Assembly: GCF_900111075.1 (NCBI RefSeq)
Contig: NZ_FOFZ01000015.1
Span: 1 to 64,000 of the forward strand
DNA from: Flavobacterium frigoris
GTDB lineage: Bacteria > Bacteroidota > Bacteroidia > Flavobacteriales > Flavobacteriaceae
Reading direction: 5' to 3'
Length of the DNA: 64,000 bases
Shown: positions 17,214-25,182 of the stretch, piece by piece
Position numbering within the stretch: position 1 is the stretch's first letter
Layout: every line of letters begins with the position of its first letter
The notes under the pieces: model-generated
What the model was told of the DNA's origin: nothing
The model's database searches: none
The model's input: the letters and a program-made list of their open reading frames with translations, nothing else
Translations under genes and position numbers: made by a program

Positions 17214-19703
17214 TTATTTAAAAGCAGTAACAATTAATAAAGCAAGACTTGCAATAACACTTCCTATACTTACCACTTCACCAGTAGTCATTTTCTTGGT
17301 TACTGGTTTTTCGGGCACAATAATTTGGGAACCTGGTGTTACCTTTGGATAAGATTTAAAAAATAAAAACGAATGAGCTACAGCTGCTTTTCCATTAGGA
17401 TAAATAATATAGGCCTTTTTCTTCCAACCCTTAGCATCTACTCCCCCAACGGAACTCAGGTAATAACCAAAACCTCTTCCTTTTTCATAAGGAATCTCCG
17501 AAGTCAACAAGACATTTCCTGTCACCTTAACCCCCTCATTAAAAGCAGCCACTTCAATTTCGTCCCCTGGAAACAGGATGACATTGGTATTGTTATTTGG
17601 GTTTTTAACAATCGACTTCCAGTCGACCGGTATGGTAGCATACTTCACTACCTCATTCATCTTCTTAAAAGAACTATTTTGAATACTGTCCTTCACTCTA
17701 TTACTAATACTATCCCTAACCGCTACTGGTAACTTTTCTTTCTTTAGTACCCCTAAGTTCAAATCGACACTTTCAATTTCTTCAATTTCCTTGACTTTGA
17801 TCGGTCTTTTTATTTTCACCCCTGCTACATTAGCTAACGAGGTTAAACCGCCCGCTCTTTGCACCACATCATAAACCCTGTCTTTCTTTGTCGCCAAGAC
17901 GTATTTACCAGCATAATTTACCGCTCCACTGATGGTTACCATCTCAGGTTTCTCATAAAAAGCCATTTTACGAACATTGACCACGTCAAAGGGTTGCAAA
18001 GCAAAATTCTTTAGCTGCTCATTGTGTGCCGCATCAATCTCTAGATTAAACAGCTGAACCTTATTAGGATTCGCATCATCAATTTCTTCTGATACTATCA
18101 TTCTAGCTACTTCCACTCTTTTAGAAGCAGAACCAGTTAACCCCCCAGCTTGAATTAATAAATCGTTCAAGGTCAGTCCCTCATGATAATCATATACATC
18201 GGGATCTTTTACTTCTCCATCAATGGTGATCTTAAACTTTTCCACGAAATCTAAAACGGAATATACCGTCACCTTATCTTCTCTTCTTAAAGTAAGATCA
18301 GACTCTAAATCCCCTTGTAACGCTTTTGCCAAGTCGACATTGACTATTTCTGTTGTTAAATCTGATTTTAATCGAATGATACGCGCTCTATTGCTATACG
18401 CATCTTCTTTCAATCCATCCGCTTTTGCAATCAAATCAGAGACACGCATCCCTTCATAAAAAGAATAGGTATTAGGTCTAAATACAGCTCCGTCAATTTT
18501 GATACGATTCTCAAATCGGTTTAAAATTTTAGTCACCTTAAACACATCTCCAGACAAGGGCTGATACGTATTGAAATCGGAATCCTTTATATCCAGCACT
18601 CTAAATTCTTTCCCTGTTTTTTGTAATACATTTACCGCGGCCGTATAAGCAAAATCATTAAACCCAGAAGCAAACAACAATAAATCAGAGAAGGACTCTC
18701 CTTTTTTTATTTCAAAAATCCCTGGGCGTTTTACTTCCCCTTCAACCGTAACTCTTTGCGTATAAGCTGGAATTCTAATAACATCATTATCTTTTAGTCC
18801 TATATTGCTCGATTGGTCCCCCTTCACTAAAAAATCATAGATATCAACCGTTCGGTACACTTTGTTATTTCGAATCAATTCTATATTTCTATAACTACCA
18901 TTTTTACCAGGACCGCCCGCTAAAAACAGCGCATTATATACGGTTGCTAAAGACGAGATCGAATAATTTCCCGGTTGCTTACCTCCTATTATAGTTACTT
19001 TAATGGTTCGAATGCGACTCAAACTAACACTCACCTGAGATTGTCCAGAAGGTACCGTACTGTACACTCTTGAAATCGCCGCTTTTATTTTTTGAGTTGC
19101 CGATTCAATGGTCATTCCTGAAACGACTATTTCTCCAACATATTGAATACTTATTTTTCCTTCAATAGTAACAGGGGTGCTCGCATTAAATTCTTGAACA
19201 CCATATACACTTATTTGTAATTCATCCCCCGGTCCTAAGATATAATTTACAGGTGTAGCTAATTTTAAATTAGGTTCAAAATTTAAAGTAGGATTATCAA
19301 ATAGCTGAGACCCATAAATAAGTGAATTAATCGAATCCTTGACTTTGTTATTGATGATTTTTTCCTGCGCTCTTCCATATTCCTGTTCTTGGTCATTAGA
19401 CTCATTCCCATCCTTATCATATGGCTTTACAACCTCTTTTTTTGAAGTAGGCATCGCTAATCGTTCCTTTAATTTAGCAAATTCACTAGCAGGCATCCCT
19501 TTAGCCAAAGCCATCGGTCTTGCTTGATCTATAGTTACGTTATTACTTTGCAACTGCGCTTTTATTTTCGAAATATCACTATCTGACAAGTAATCTACTT
19601 TCAAGGTACTTAAATCAGTACTTTTTAACAAATCTTGTGCAGTGGCAGTTGATGATTGAAAAAGAGTAACAAGCAAGACGATTACTGTAATAATTTTTTT
19701 CAT
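17214..19703 (-). CDS. Multi-SLBB polysaccharide export protein (Wza-like)
   Basis: 829 aa. A signal peptide (MKKIITVIVLLVTLFQSSTA) precedes a linker, the Poly_export domain (YILGPGDELQISVYGVQEF) and at least five SLBB repeats, recognisable by KVTIIGGKQPGNYSI, RVTVEGEVKRPGIFEI, IKIDGAVFRPNTYSF, ITIDGEVKDPDVYDY and VTISGAVNYAGKYVL. A C-terminal hydrophobic segment (about 806-827) ends it. This is over twice the length of classical Wza. I start at the ATG at 19703; a TTG seven codons earlier would only lengthen the signal peptide. A TAnnTTTG-like box (19848-19855) lies upstream, without a clear -33. Confidence 0.92.
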   Translation of the reverse strand: MKKIITVIVLLVTLFQSSTATAQDLLKSTDLSTLKVDYLSDSDISKIKAQLQSNNVTIDQARPMALAKGMPASEFAKLKERLAMPTSKKEVVKPYDKDGNESNDQEQEYGRAQEKIINNKVKDSINSLIYGSQLFDNPTLNFEPNLKLATPVNYILGPGDELQISVYGVQEFNASTPVTIEGKISIQYVGEIVVSGMTIESATQKIKAAISRVYSTVPSGQSQVSVSLSRIRTIKVTIIGGKQPGNYSISSLATVYNALFLAGGPGKNGSYRNIELIRNNKVYRTVDIYDFLVKGDQSSNIGLKDNDVIRIPAYTQRVTVEGEVKRPGIFEIKKGESFSDLLLFASGFNDFAYTAAVNVLQKTGKEFRVLDIKDSDFNTYQPLSGDVFKVTKILNRFENRIKIDGAVFRPNTYSFYEGMRVSDLIAKADGLKEDAYSNRARIIRLKSDLTTEIVNVDLAKALQGDLESDLTLRREDKVTVYSVLDFVEKFKITIDGEVKDPDVYDYHEGLTLNDLLIQAGGLTGSASKRVEVARMIVSEEIDDANPNKVQLFNLEIDAAHNEQLKNFALQPFDVVNVRKMAFYEKPEMVTISGAVNYAGKYVLATKKDRVYDVVQRAGGLTSLANVAGVKIKRPIKVKEIEEIESVDLNLGVLKKEKLPVAVRDSISNRVKDSIQNSSFKKMNEVVKYATIPVDWKSIVKNPNNNTNVILFPGDEIEVAAFNEGVKVTGNVLLTSEIPYEKGRGFGYYLSSVGGVDAKGWKKKAYIIYPNGKAAVAHSFLFFKSYPKVTPGSQIIVPEKPVTKKMTTGEVVSIGSVIASLALLIVTAFK

Positions 19704-20398
19704 ATTCAATTTATTAGAATTCAAATCTAAAGAATAATTCGTTTTTTAAAGTGTTTTATTAGCAAAAAACGTACAAAACCGTTTGTTTTTACTACGGCTC
19801 CGCCCTAGCGACTCCCATAAGGGACGCACTAAATTTTTTTAAGGTTGCAAAAATAGATTAAATAAAAACAATTGCTGTCTTTTACTTAACATTTTATCGC
19901 TATGCTAAAAACACTATTTTAGTAGAATACAACAGGCAAACTAACCATTAAAAAATCAATGATACCTCCATTTTTATATGATAACGATAAAACATAAATT
20001 TGAAATATGGCTTAGTCTCATTTTTACGCTCTCCTTCGCTTTGACAAACCGCTATAAAAATAGTAACACCAATAGCACAATCAATCTTTTCGGCAAATAT
20101 AGCCACTATATAGCACTTAAAAAATTCCTCCTTTAAGTATTGAAAAGGCAAAGTCCCATAAAGCGCTAAAAAAGGCAACTAACTAACTATAAAGTAATCA
20201 GATACAGCACTAAAAAAACACACCCACAAAAATAAAATATCACCACATTTAGTGATATAAAAACCTATATTTTTCTAAGAGATTATCCCCGTCTTTTGGT
20301 CGTCTTACCCACTTACAATTTGATAACAGTGACCGCCTATCACTTTAAGTAGTAAAGAACAAATCCAGAGATTGTATTAGATACTCTTTAGTAGCGTC
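19704..20398. other. Gene-free region upstream of the SLBB export gene
   Basis: I see no supported gene. A TCCC-ATAA-GGGA hairpin lies near 19813, and minus-strand TAnnTTTG-like boxes occur at 19722-19729 and 19848-19855, both without a good TTTG at -33. A 76-codon minus-strand frame at 19948-20178 starts with TTG and shows no domain, so I do not call it. Confidence 0.5.
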
Positions 20399-20651
20399 CA
20401 AAAATCAGAGCCCTCCCTTTAAACCCAGGAAAAATAAATGATTTTTAAAATACTCTCCCTCCAAAAATCAGATGGCTCCCTTTAGGGTCGGGGAAAAACA
20501 AATGATTTTTCAAACACTCTCGCTCCAAAAATCATTTGACTCCCTTTAGGGTCGGGGAAAAGCAAATGATTTTTAAAATACTCTCCCTCCAAAAATCATT
20601 TGGCTCCCTTTAGGCCCAGGAAAAACAAATGATTTTTAAAATCTTCGAAAA
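20399..20651. repeat. Array 2: four ~63-bp hairpin repeats next to the DUF559 stop
   Basis: Four units with spacer ACTCTCCCTCC, left arm AAAAATCATTTG, core CTCCCTTTAGGGTCGGGG plus A-tract, and right arm CAAATGATTTTT. Arms are perfectly complementary in units 3 and 4; the first two units carry CAGA in place of CATT in the left arm, which breaks pairing. Two units have the core variant CCCTTTAGGCCCAGG or CCCTTTAAACCCAGG. The array ends within a few bases of the stop codon of the nuclease gene at 20652. Confidence 0.93.
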
Positions 20652-21041
20652 TCAGCCTTTACAACATTCTCTAATTTCATCCAACACACATTCTATCTCG
20701 GTGATTACTTGTTCATTTGTAAAACGAATAACCCTTAACCCTTGAAAATTCAAAAAATCAGTTCGTTTTTGATCTTTTTCAATTTGCTCTAAAGCCGAAT
20801 GATACGCGCCATCCACTTCAATGATAAGTTTATGTTGATGACAATAAAAATCTACAATATAGATACCAATTGGGTGCTGTCGTCTAAATTTTAATCCTTG
20901 AAATTGATTTGATTTTAATCGCTCCCATAAAGAGATTTCCGCTTCTGTCATAGTTATCCTTAAAGATTGAGCCTTCAAGAATCCACTAGCACAAGCTCCC
21001 TTCCACATACTATCATCATTTTGCAAATCATTCTTTTTCAT
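20652..21041 (-). CDS. DUF559 endonuclease-domain protein (Vsr-like)
   Basis: 129 aa. The DUF559 domain spans about 28-122: TEAEISLWERL (32-42), KFRRQHPIGIYIVDFYC (51-67), then LIIEVDGAYH (72-81) with Asp64, Glu75 and Asp77 as the candidate PD-(D/E)XK metal ligands, and GLRVIRFTNEQV (101-112). The family is related to the Vsr nicking endonuclease, but its cellular role is not established. It is a stand-alone gene in the polysaccharide locus, with a hairpin-repeat array directly after its stop, a second array upstream and an inverted copy 43 bp before its start. No methylase or toxin partner is visible. Confidence 0.9.
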   Translation of the reverse strand: MKKNDLQNDDSMWKGACASGFLKAQSLRITMTEAEISLWERLKSNQFQGLKFRRQHPIGIYIVDFYCHQHKLIIEVDGAYHSALEQIEKDQKRTDFLNFQGLRVIRFTNEQVITEIECVLDEIRECCKG

Positions 21042-21083
21042 ACCGCTTAATTTAATTCAGTCAAGCTTTTTTTATCATGCCGC

Positions 21084-21121
21084 TTTTCATTTTTTCCCCG
21101 CCCTAAAGGGTGAAATGAAAA
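21084..21121. repeat. Inverted single hairpin-repeat unit with its own arm sequence
   Basis: Read on the minus strand this has the same core (CCCTTTAGGGCGGGG), but the arms are TTTTCATTT (21084-21092) and AAATGAAAA (21113-21121), a third complementary pair unlike those of arrays 1-3. It lies 43 bp upstream of the DUF559 start codon and has the opposite orientation to both adjacent arrays. It may overlap the nuclease promoter or leader. Confidence 0.85.
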
Positions 21122-21138
21122 ACTTTGAACTTAAAAAC

Positions 21139-21503
21139 ACTCTCCCTCCAAAATCATTTGGCTCCCTTTAGGGCCGGGGAAAAACAAATGATTTCCTAAA
21201 ACACTCTCCCTCCAAAATCAGATGGCTCCCTTTAGGCCCAGGAAAAACAAATGATTTTTAAATTACTCTCCCTCCAAAAATCATTTGACTCCCTTTAGGG
21301 TCGGGGAAAAACAAATGATTTTTAAATTACTCTCCCTCCAAAAATCATTTGGCTCCCTTTAGGGTCGGGGAAAAACAAATGATTTCCTAAAACACTCTCC
21401 CTCCAAAAATCATTTGGCTCCCTTTAGGGTTGGGGAAAAACAAATGATTTTTAAAACACTTAACCAAATCTCCCTTTAAACCCAGGAAAAACAAATGATT
21501 TTT
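21139..21503. repeat. Array 3: six hairpin repeats between manC and the DUF559 gene
   Basis: Five good units and one decayed unit of the array-2 type (arms AAATCATTTG and CAAATGATTT, core CTCCCTTTAGGG(T/C)CGGGG). Right arms alternate between TGATTTTTAAA and TGATTTCCTAAA endings. The last unit has lost its left arm (AACCAAATCTCCCTTTAAACC) and runs directly into the manC stop codon at 21504. Unit-to-unit differences are scattered point changes, so the array is not freshly amplified. Confidence 0.93.
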
Positions 21504-22511
21504 CTAATCCAACAACCCTGGATTTTCCCTTTCCAGTTTATTATAAACACTTTTAACATCCTGTGACAATTCTTTTTTCAAAATTAAGTTTGCAGTATCC
21601 GTATAAACAAAAATAGTATCCTTAAGCCCTATGAAAGCAGTATAATTATTAGTCCCAATAACCATATTCCCATTTTTATCCACAGCATGACCTATGGTAA
21701 CTAAATAGTCATATACCGATTCAAAAGAACCCAAATCCGACCAACCAAATTTAGACGAAACAACTTTAATTTTTTTACTGCGTTCCATCACCGCATAATC
21801 AATACTTATAGAAGGAATTTCAAGTGACAAATCCAAAGCTAAATTTCCATTGATATTCGTATCCCAGGTTATTTTTGCTTTTTCATATACTTCAGGATGG
21901 AATGCTTTTAATTCTTCCAGTAACACTCCTGCTTTAAAACAGAACATACCGCTATTCCATAAAAAATTACCTTTCGCAATAAAATCGGTGGCGGTGACTT
22001 GGTTTGGTTTCTCTCGAAAAGAAAGAACAGTATCGCCCCTGCGTTCAATATATCCATATCCCGTTTCTGGCTTAGTGGGAACAATCCCAAAAGTGACAAT
22101 ATATCCTTTTGAAGCTTTTTCAACCGCTTCTTTTATTGCTTCTTCGTAGTGTTCCATTTCTTCAATAATATGATCTGATGGAGTCACAATTAGAATGTCT
22201 TCTGGATTTGAAGCAAAGGCTGCAAAAGCGATAGCGGCAGCAGTATTTCTTGGAGTAGATTCAATAATATCAATATACTCTGTATTCGATTTTTCTAGCA
22301 CTTTCCTGCTCAAATGGCAGTTGTCAATATTACCCACGACCATCACTTTATCCGCAATATTTCTATTTCGCTCGACAGTCATCTCAAACAAAGACTTTCC
22401 ATCAAAAATATCGAGATACTGCTTGGGCTGGCTTTTACGTGATAATGGCCACAACCTACTTCCTACTCCACCGGTAAGAATGACATGTGTAATTGAATTA
22501 TTATTTTCCAT
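21504..22511 (-). CDS. manC: Mannose-1-phosphate guanylyltransferase
   Basis: 335 aa. LTGGVGSRLWPLSR (12-25) and QPKQY (28-32, with the pyrophosphorylase lysine) are the GMP/GDP-mannose pyrophosphorylase signature; IIESTPRNTAAAIAFAA, VTPSDH and FGWSDLGSFESVYD follow. It makes GDP-mannose from mannose-1-P and GTP. Only the nucleotidyltransferase domain is present, without a C-terminal phosphomannose isomerase, as is common in Bacteroidota. GDP-mannose may feed the polymer directly or via GDP-fucose; no such genes are here. The stop codon touches repeat array 3. Confidence 0.95.
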   Translation of the reverse strand: MENNNSITHVILTGGVGSRLWPLSRKSQPKQYLDIFDGKSLFEMTVERNRNIADKVMVVGNIDNCHLSRKVLEKSNTEYIDIIESTPRNTAAAIAFAAFASNPEDILIVTPSDHIIEEMEHYEEAIKEAVEKASKGYIVTFGIVPTKPETGYGYIERRGDTVLSFREKPNQVTATDFIAKGNFLWNSGMFCFKAGVLLEELKAFHPEVYEKAKITWDTNINGNLALDLSLEIPSISIDYAVMERSKKIKVVSSKFGWSDLGSFESVYDYLVTIGHAVDKNGNMVIGTNNYTAFIGLKDTIFVYTDTANLILKKELSQDVKSVYNKLERENPGLLD

Positions 22512-22556
22512 ATAGTAATCTTAAGGGGATTTAAACCTTTATATTATTCTTTTTTA

Positions 22557-22745
22557 TTATTTGTCCGCTACTCCTTTACGGAGACTACTACTTCAAAAAC
22601 GATGGTCCCGCACATTGAAATAGAATTCAATTCCTTTCTCCTCACAATAACCGCGACCCGTAAAATCAGCCTCTTTATATTCATCACCGATAATACGCAC
22701 ATCTATTTTAATAGTTATCCTTTTACAAAGAAATGCTTTACACAC
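22557..22745 (-). pseudogene. Truncated cytidylyltransferase (glycerol-3-phosphate cytidylyltransferase-like) remnant
   Basis: On the minus strand a 50-codon frame reads IDVRIIGDEYKEADFTGRGY, CEEKGIEFYFN, then VRDHRF, a TGA at 22593-22595, and continues SSSLRKGVADK to a TAA at 22557. This matches the C-terminal half of TagD-like cytidylyltransferases, where an RDHxFSSSxLRK motif is expected, so TGA probably replaces a serine TCA. The N-terminal half with the HxGH site is missing, and the frame runs straight into the hairpin element at 22748. It is a dead gene. Confidence 0.8.
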
Positions 22746-22747
22746 AG

Positions 22748-22780
22748 CCTCCCTCTCCTTAAGAGAGAGCTGGGGTGAGG
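22748..22780. repeat. Solitary hairpin element abutting a stop codon and a truncated gene
   Basis: CCTCCCTCTCCTTAAGAGAG followed by AGCTGGGGTGAGG: an inner CTCTCCTTAAGAGAG hairpin, then a GGGG run. It has the same layout as the array cores. Its right end is 3 bp from the stop of the UDP-sugar dehydrogenase (22784), and its left end is the breakpoint of the cytidylyltransferase remnant. Confidence 0.8.
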
Positions 22781-22783
22781 AAT

Positions 22784-24067
22784 TTACAATCTCCCGTCTA
22801 CCGGATCTCCTAAAACGCCTTTCACATCATACAACACACTTTTTGTGTTCTGCAATTGTGAAAAATCCAAGTTCAAAAATGCGGCGTGTGCCACACCAAG
22901 AACGACCGCATCAAATTTTTGATGGGGTAAAACAGCAGTAGTAACCAAATTATATTCGTGATTCACCGCAGCTGGATTGGCTAAAGGATCATAAATAGTT
23001 ACTGTAATCCCATAATCGGTTAATGCGGCGATGACATCTACAATTTTAGTATTGCGAACATCGGGACAGTTCTCTTTGAAAGTAATACCAAGCATCAACA
23101 ACGTAGCCCCATTAACCGAAATTCCCTTTTTAATCATCAGCTTCACGATTTGAGAAGCAACATAGTCTCCCATACTGTCATTCAATCGCCTTCCCGCCAA
23201 GATAATTTCAGGATGATATCCTAATTCTTGTGCTTTCTGAGCTAAATAATAAGGATCAACTCCTATACAATGTCCTCCAACCAATCCCGGTTTAAAAGGC
23301 AAAAAATTCCATTTGGTTCCAGCCGCATCTAAAACGGCTTGCGTATCAATATTCATTAAGTTGAATATTTTTGCCAATTCATTTACAAAAGCAATATTAA
23401 TATCACGTTGTGAGTTCTCGATTACTTTGGCCGCTTCGGCTACCTTAATCGAAGGCGCCAGATAAGTACCAGCCGTAATCACGCTTTGATACAATTCGTT
23501 TATCTTTCGTCCTATTTCTGGAGTAGAACCAGAAGTGACTTTTAAAATTTTATCAACGGTATGTTCCTTATCTCCTGGATTAATTCGCTCAGGCGAATAA
23601 CCCGCAAAAAAATCAATGTTGAACTTTAAACCTGAAACTCTTTCCAAAACGGGTACACATTCCTCTTCCGTAACTCCGGGGTATACCGTGGATTCATAGA
23701 TAACAACATCTCCTTTTTTAAGAACCTTCCCTATCGTTTCAGATGATTTATACAAAGGGGTCAAATCAGGACGATTGTTTTTATCCACTGGCGTAGGAAC
23801 CGTTACAATGTAATAATTACAGTCGGCAATATCGACAATATGGTTTGTGCAATACAAACCGTTAGCATGCCCTTGCTTTTCAACTAATACTTTTTGCAAC
23901 GTTGCAGTATCAATTTCGAGAGTAGCATCAACACCTGATTTTAATTCTGCTACTCGAGACTCATTAATATCAAATCCCACTACAGCATGTTTTGTAGCAA
24001 ACAACCTAGCTAAGGGCAAACCAACGTAACCAAGACCTACAATTGCAATCTTCGAATTCAAGTCCAT
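22784..24067 (-). CDS. UDP-N-acetyl-hexosamine 6-dehydrogenase (TviB/WbpA type)
   Basis: 427 aa, UDP-glucose/GDP-mannose dehydrogenase superfamily. The NAD site GLGYVGLPLA is at 11-20, SPERINPGD at 158-166, the catalytic Cys267 in GGHCIGVDPYYLA, and TFKENCPDVRNTKI in the C-terminal domain. It oxidises C6 of UDP-GlcNAc or UDP-GalNAc twice to the uronic acid. With the TviC-like epimerase at 27592 it would give UDP-GalNAcA as in the Vi-antigen pathway. A TAnnTTTG-like box lies at 24169-24176, without a clear -33. Confidence 0.92.
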   Translation of the reverse strand: MDLNSKIAIVGLGYVGLPLARLFATKHAVVGFDINESRVAELKSGVDATLEIDTATLQKVLVEKQGHANGLYCTNHIVDIADCNYYIVTVPTPVDKNNRPDLTPLYKSSETIGKVLKKGDVVIYESTVYPGVTEEECVPVLERVSGLKFNIDFFAGYSPERINPGDKEHTVDKILKVTSGSTPEIGRKINELYQSVITAGTYLAPSIKVAEAAKVIENSQRDINIAFVNELAKIFNLMNIDTQAVLDAAGTKWNFLPFKPGLVGGHCIGVDPYYLAQKAQELGYHPEIILAGRRLNDSMGDYVASQIVKLMIKKGISVNGATLLMLGITFKENCPDVRNTKIVDVIAALTDYGITVTIYDPLANPAAVNHEYNLVTTAVLPHQKFDAVVLGVAHAAFLNLDFSQLQNTKSVLYDVKGVLGDPVDGRL

Positions 24068-24451
24068 ATATTAAAAATTAATTTCCATGTCGTTTATTCA
24101 TTAAAAAGCACAAATTCGCAAATCAAACCCGCAATAATGGGCTCAAATCATGTTTTTTTTAAAGAGCTCAAATATAGGTACAATAAGCCGATTTATTATG
24201 TTATAATTGTATATCAAACCACTAAAACAGTACTTTTAAAAAAAAATACAAACGTAAATAATTATATTTCAACATATAACGAGAATAATATTTATAGCTA
24301 TGAAAAAAAACACTCTAATTTATTTCAAAGAATAGTCTTACACAAATAATTCAGATTAAGAAAGCGAAACGTCCAAGTAGACGCTCACAAAAAAGGCTAA
24401 TCCACTTCCAACTAAATAAGAACCGCATCCAGATTCACTTGAAATAATGCA

Positions 24452-24497
24452 AAAGCCCCAAAATTCACAAAGTATAAATGGTGAATTTTGAGGCTTT
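24452..24497 (-). terminator. Hairpin terminator after the UpxY gene
   Basis: The arms AAAGCCCCAAAATTCAC (24452-24468) and GTGAATTTTGAGGCTTT (24481-24497) pair over 17 positions with one mismatch around a 12-nt loop. On the minus strand it is followed by TTTTGCATTATTTC. It lies about 220 bp after the UpxY stop and before the dehydrogenase, so UpxY-bearing polymerase may have to pass it. Confidence 0.65.
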
Positions 24498-24628
24498 AAC
24501 CATCTAAAATTTTAATTTTTTATAGTTAAAATCAAATGATTGAGGATGAAATCCTGTTTTATTTGTAGTAATTAAAAAGCAATTAATTTATACCAAACAC
24601 AAGTACAGTATAGTCCGAACTAATTTTT

Positions 24629-24683
24629 GTCACATCGAGCGGAGTCGAGATGCAATAGTGGTTCTCGACTCCGCTCGAACTGA
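24629..24683. repeat. GC-rich inverted repeat, dispersed-element type
   Basis: TCGAGCGGAGTCGAGA (24635-24650) and TCTCGACTCCGCTCGA (24663-24678) are a perfect 16-bp inverted repeat around a 12-nt loop, extended by GTCA and TGAC at the outer ends after a 2-nt mismatch. It stands out from AT-rich surroundings and sits 31 bp after the UpxY stop. Similar GTCA-xx-TCGAG palindromes are dispersed in many flavobacterial genomes (recollection). Confidence 0.85.
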
Positions 24684-24714
24684 CAATTGGGCTGTTTTAT
24701 AAATAGCATTGGTA

Positions 24715-25182
24715 TTACTTAATTTTCATTTTCAAAACGCATCCTAATGATTCCAATACCAGTACATAATGTGTTTTAGTAACTTCCTGAACAACGGCCT
24801 CTTGAGCAGAGAAAGGACCAGATTCTAAAGTGATTTTGTCTCCCACTTGTATAGCATCTATAGAAACATCATAAACATCAGGAGTTTCCAACCACTTTTT
24901 AATGGTAACAATCTCTTCATCACGAACAATCGCCGGCTTCCCCAACCAAAACAAATAACGAACCGCACCTGCAGACTGAAACACTAAATTCCTATCGGAC
25001 TCCGCTAATTGCACAAAAACATAGGAATTAAAAAGAGGAACAATTACCTTCTTCTTACGGTCTGACCATTGTCGTACCTGAGTAATCAGAGGACAATAGC
25101 ATTCTATTCCAATTTTCGTTAACTGCTCCGCCACTTTTTTCTCCCATTTGGGTTTTGTATAGACTACATACCAATTTTTCAT
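24715..25182 (-). CDS. UpxY-type NusG paralog (transcription antitermination)
   Basis: 155 aa. An NGN domain (WYVVYTKPKWEKKVAEQL at 3-20; FNSYVFVQL about 101-109 region) is joined to a C-terminal KOW-like domain (QVGDKITLESGPFSAQEAVV). It is shorter and more divergent than housekeeping NusG. In Bacteroides, UpxY proteins bind RNA polymerase at the leader of their own capsule operon and let it read the whole locus. Here the gene sits ahead of 24 kb of same-strand polysaccharide genes and has a 580-bp leader region, with a 7-bp hairpin (25197-25203 with 25210-25216) just before the start codon. Confidence 0.9.
   Translation of the reverse strand: MKNWYVVYTKPKWEKKVAEQLTKIGIECYCPLITQVRQWSDRKKKVIVPLFNSYVFVQLAESDRNLVFQSAGAVRYLFWLGKPAIVRDEEIVTIKKWLETPDVYDVSIDAIQVGDKITLESGPFSAQEAVVQEVTKTHYVLVLESLGCVLKMKIK

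Larger units (their letters stand above)
24068..24714. other. Gene-free region downstream of the UpxY gene
   Basis: No gene is supported; a 70-codon plus-strand frame at 24137 is low-complexity, AT-rich and without a domain. The region holds a strong terminator-like hairpin (24452-24497) and a dispersed GC-rich inverted repeat (24629-24683), both described separately. Confidence 0.6.

Noticed and set aside
19948-20178. A 76-codon minus-strand frame
   Set aside because: It begins with TTG, has no recognisable domain, and shows amino-acid composition typical of spurious frames in AT-rich DNA.
24137-24349. A 70-codon plus-strand frame opposite the polysaccharide genes
   Set aside because: Low-complexity Lys/Asn/Tyr-rich sequence, no domain, in a gap full of regulatory palindromes.
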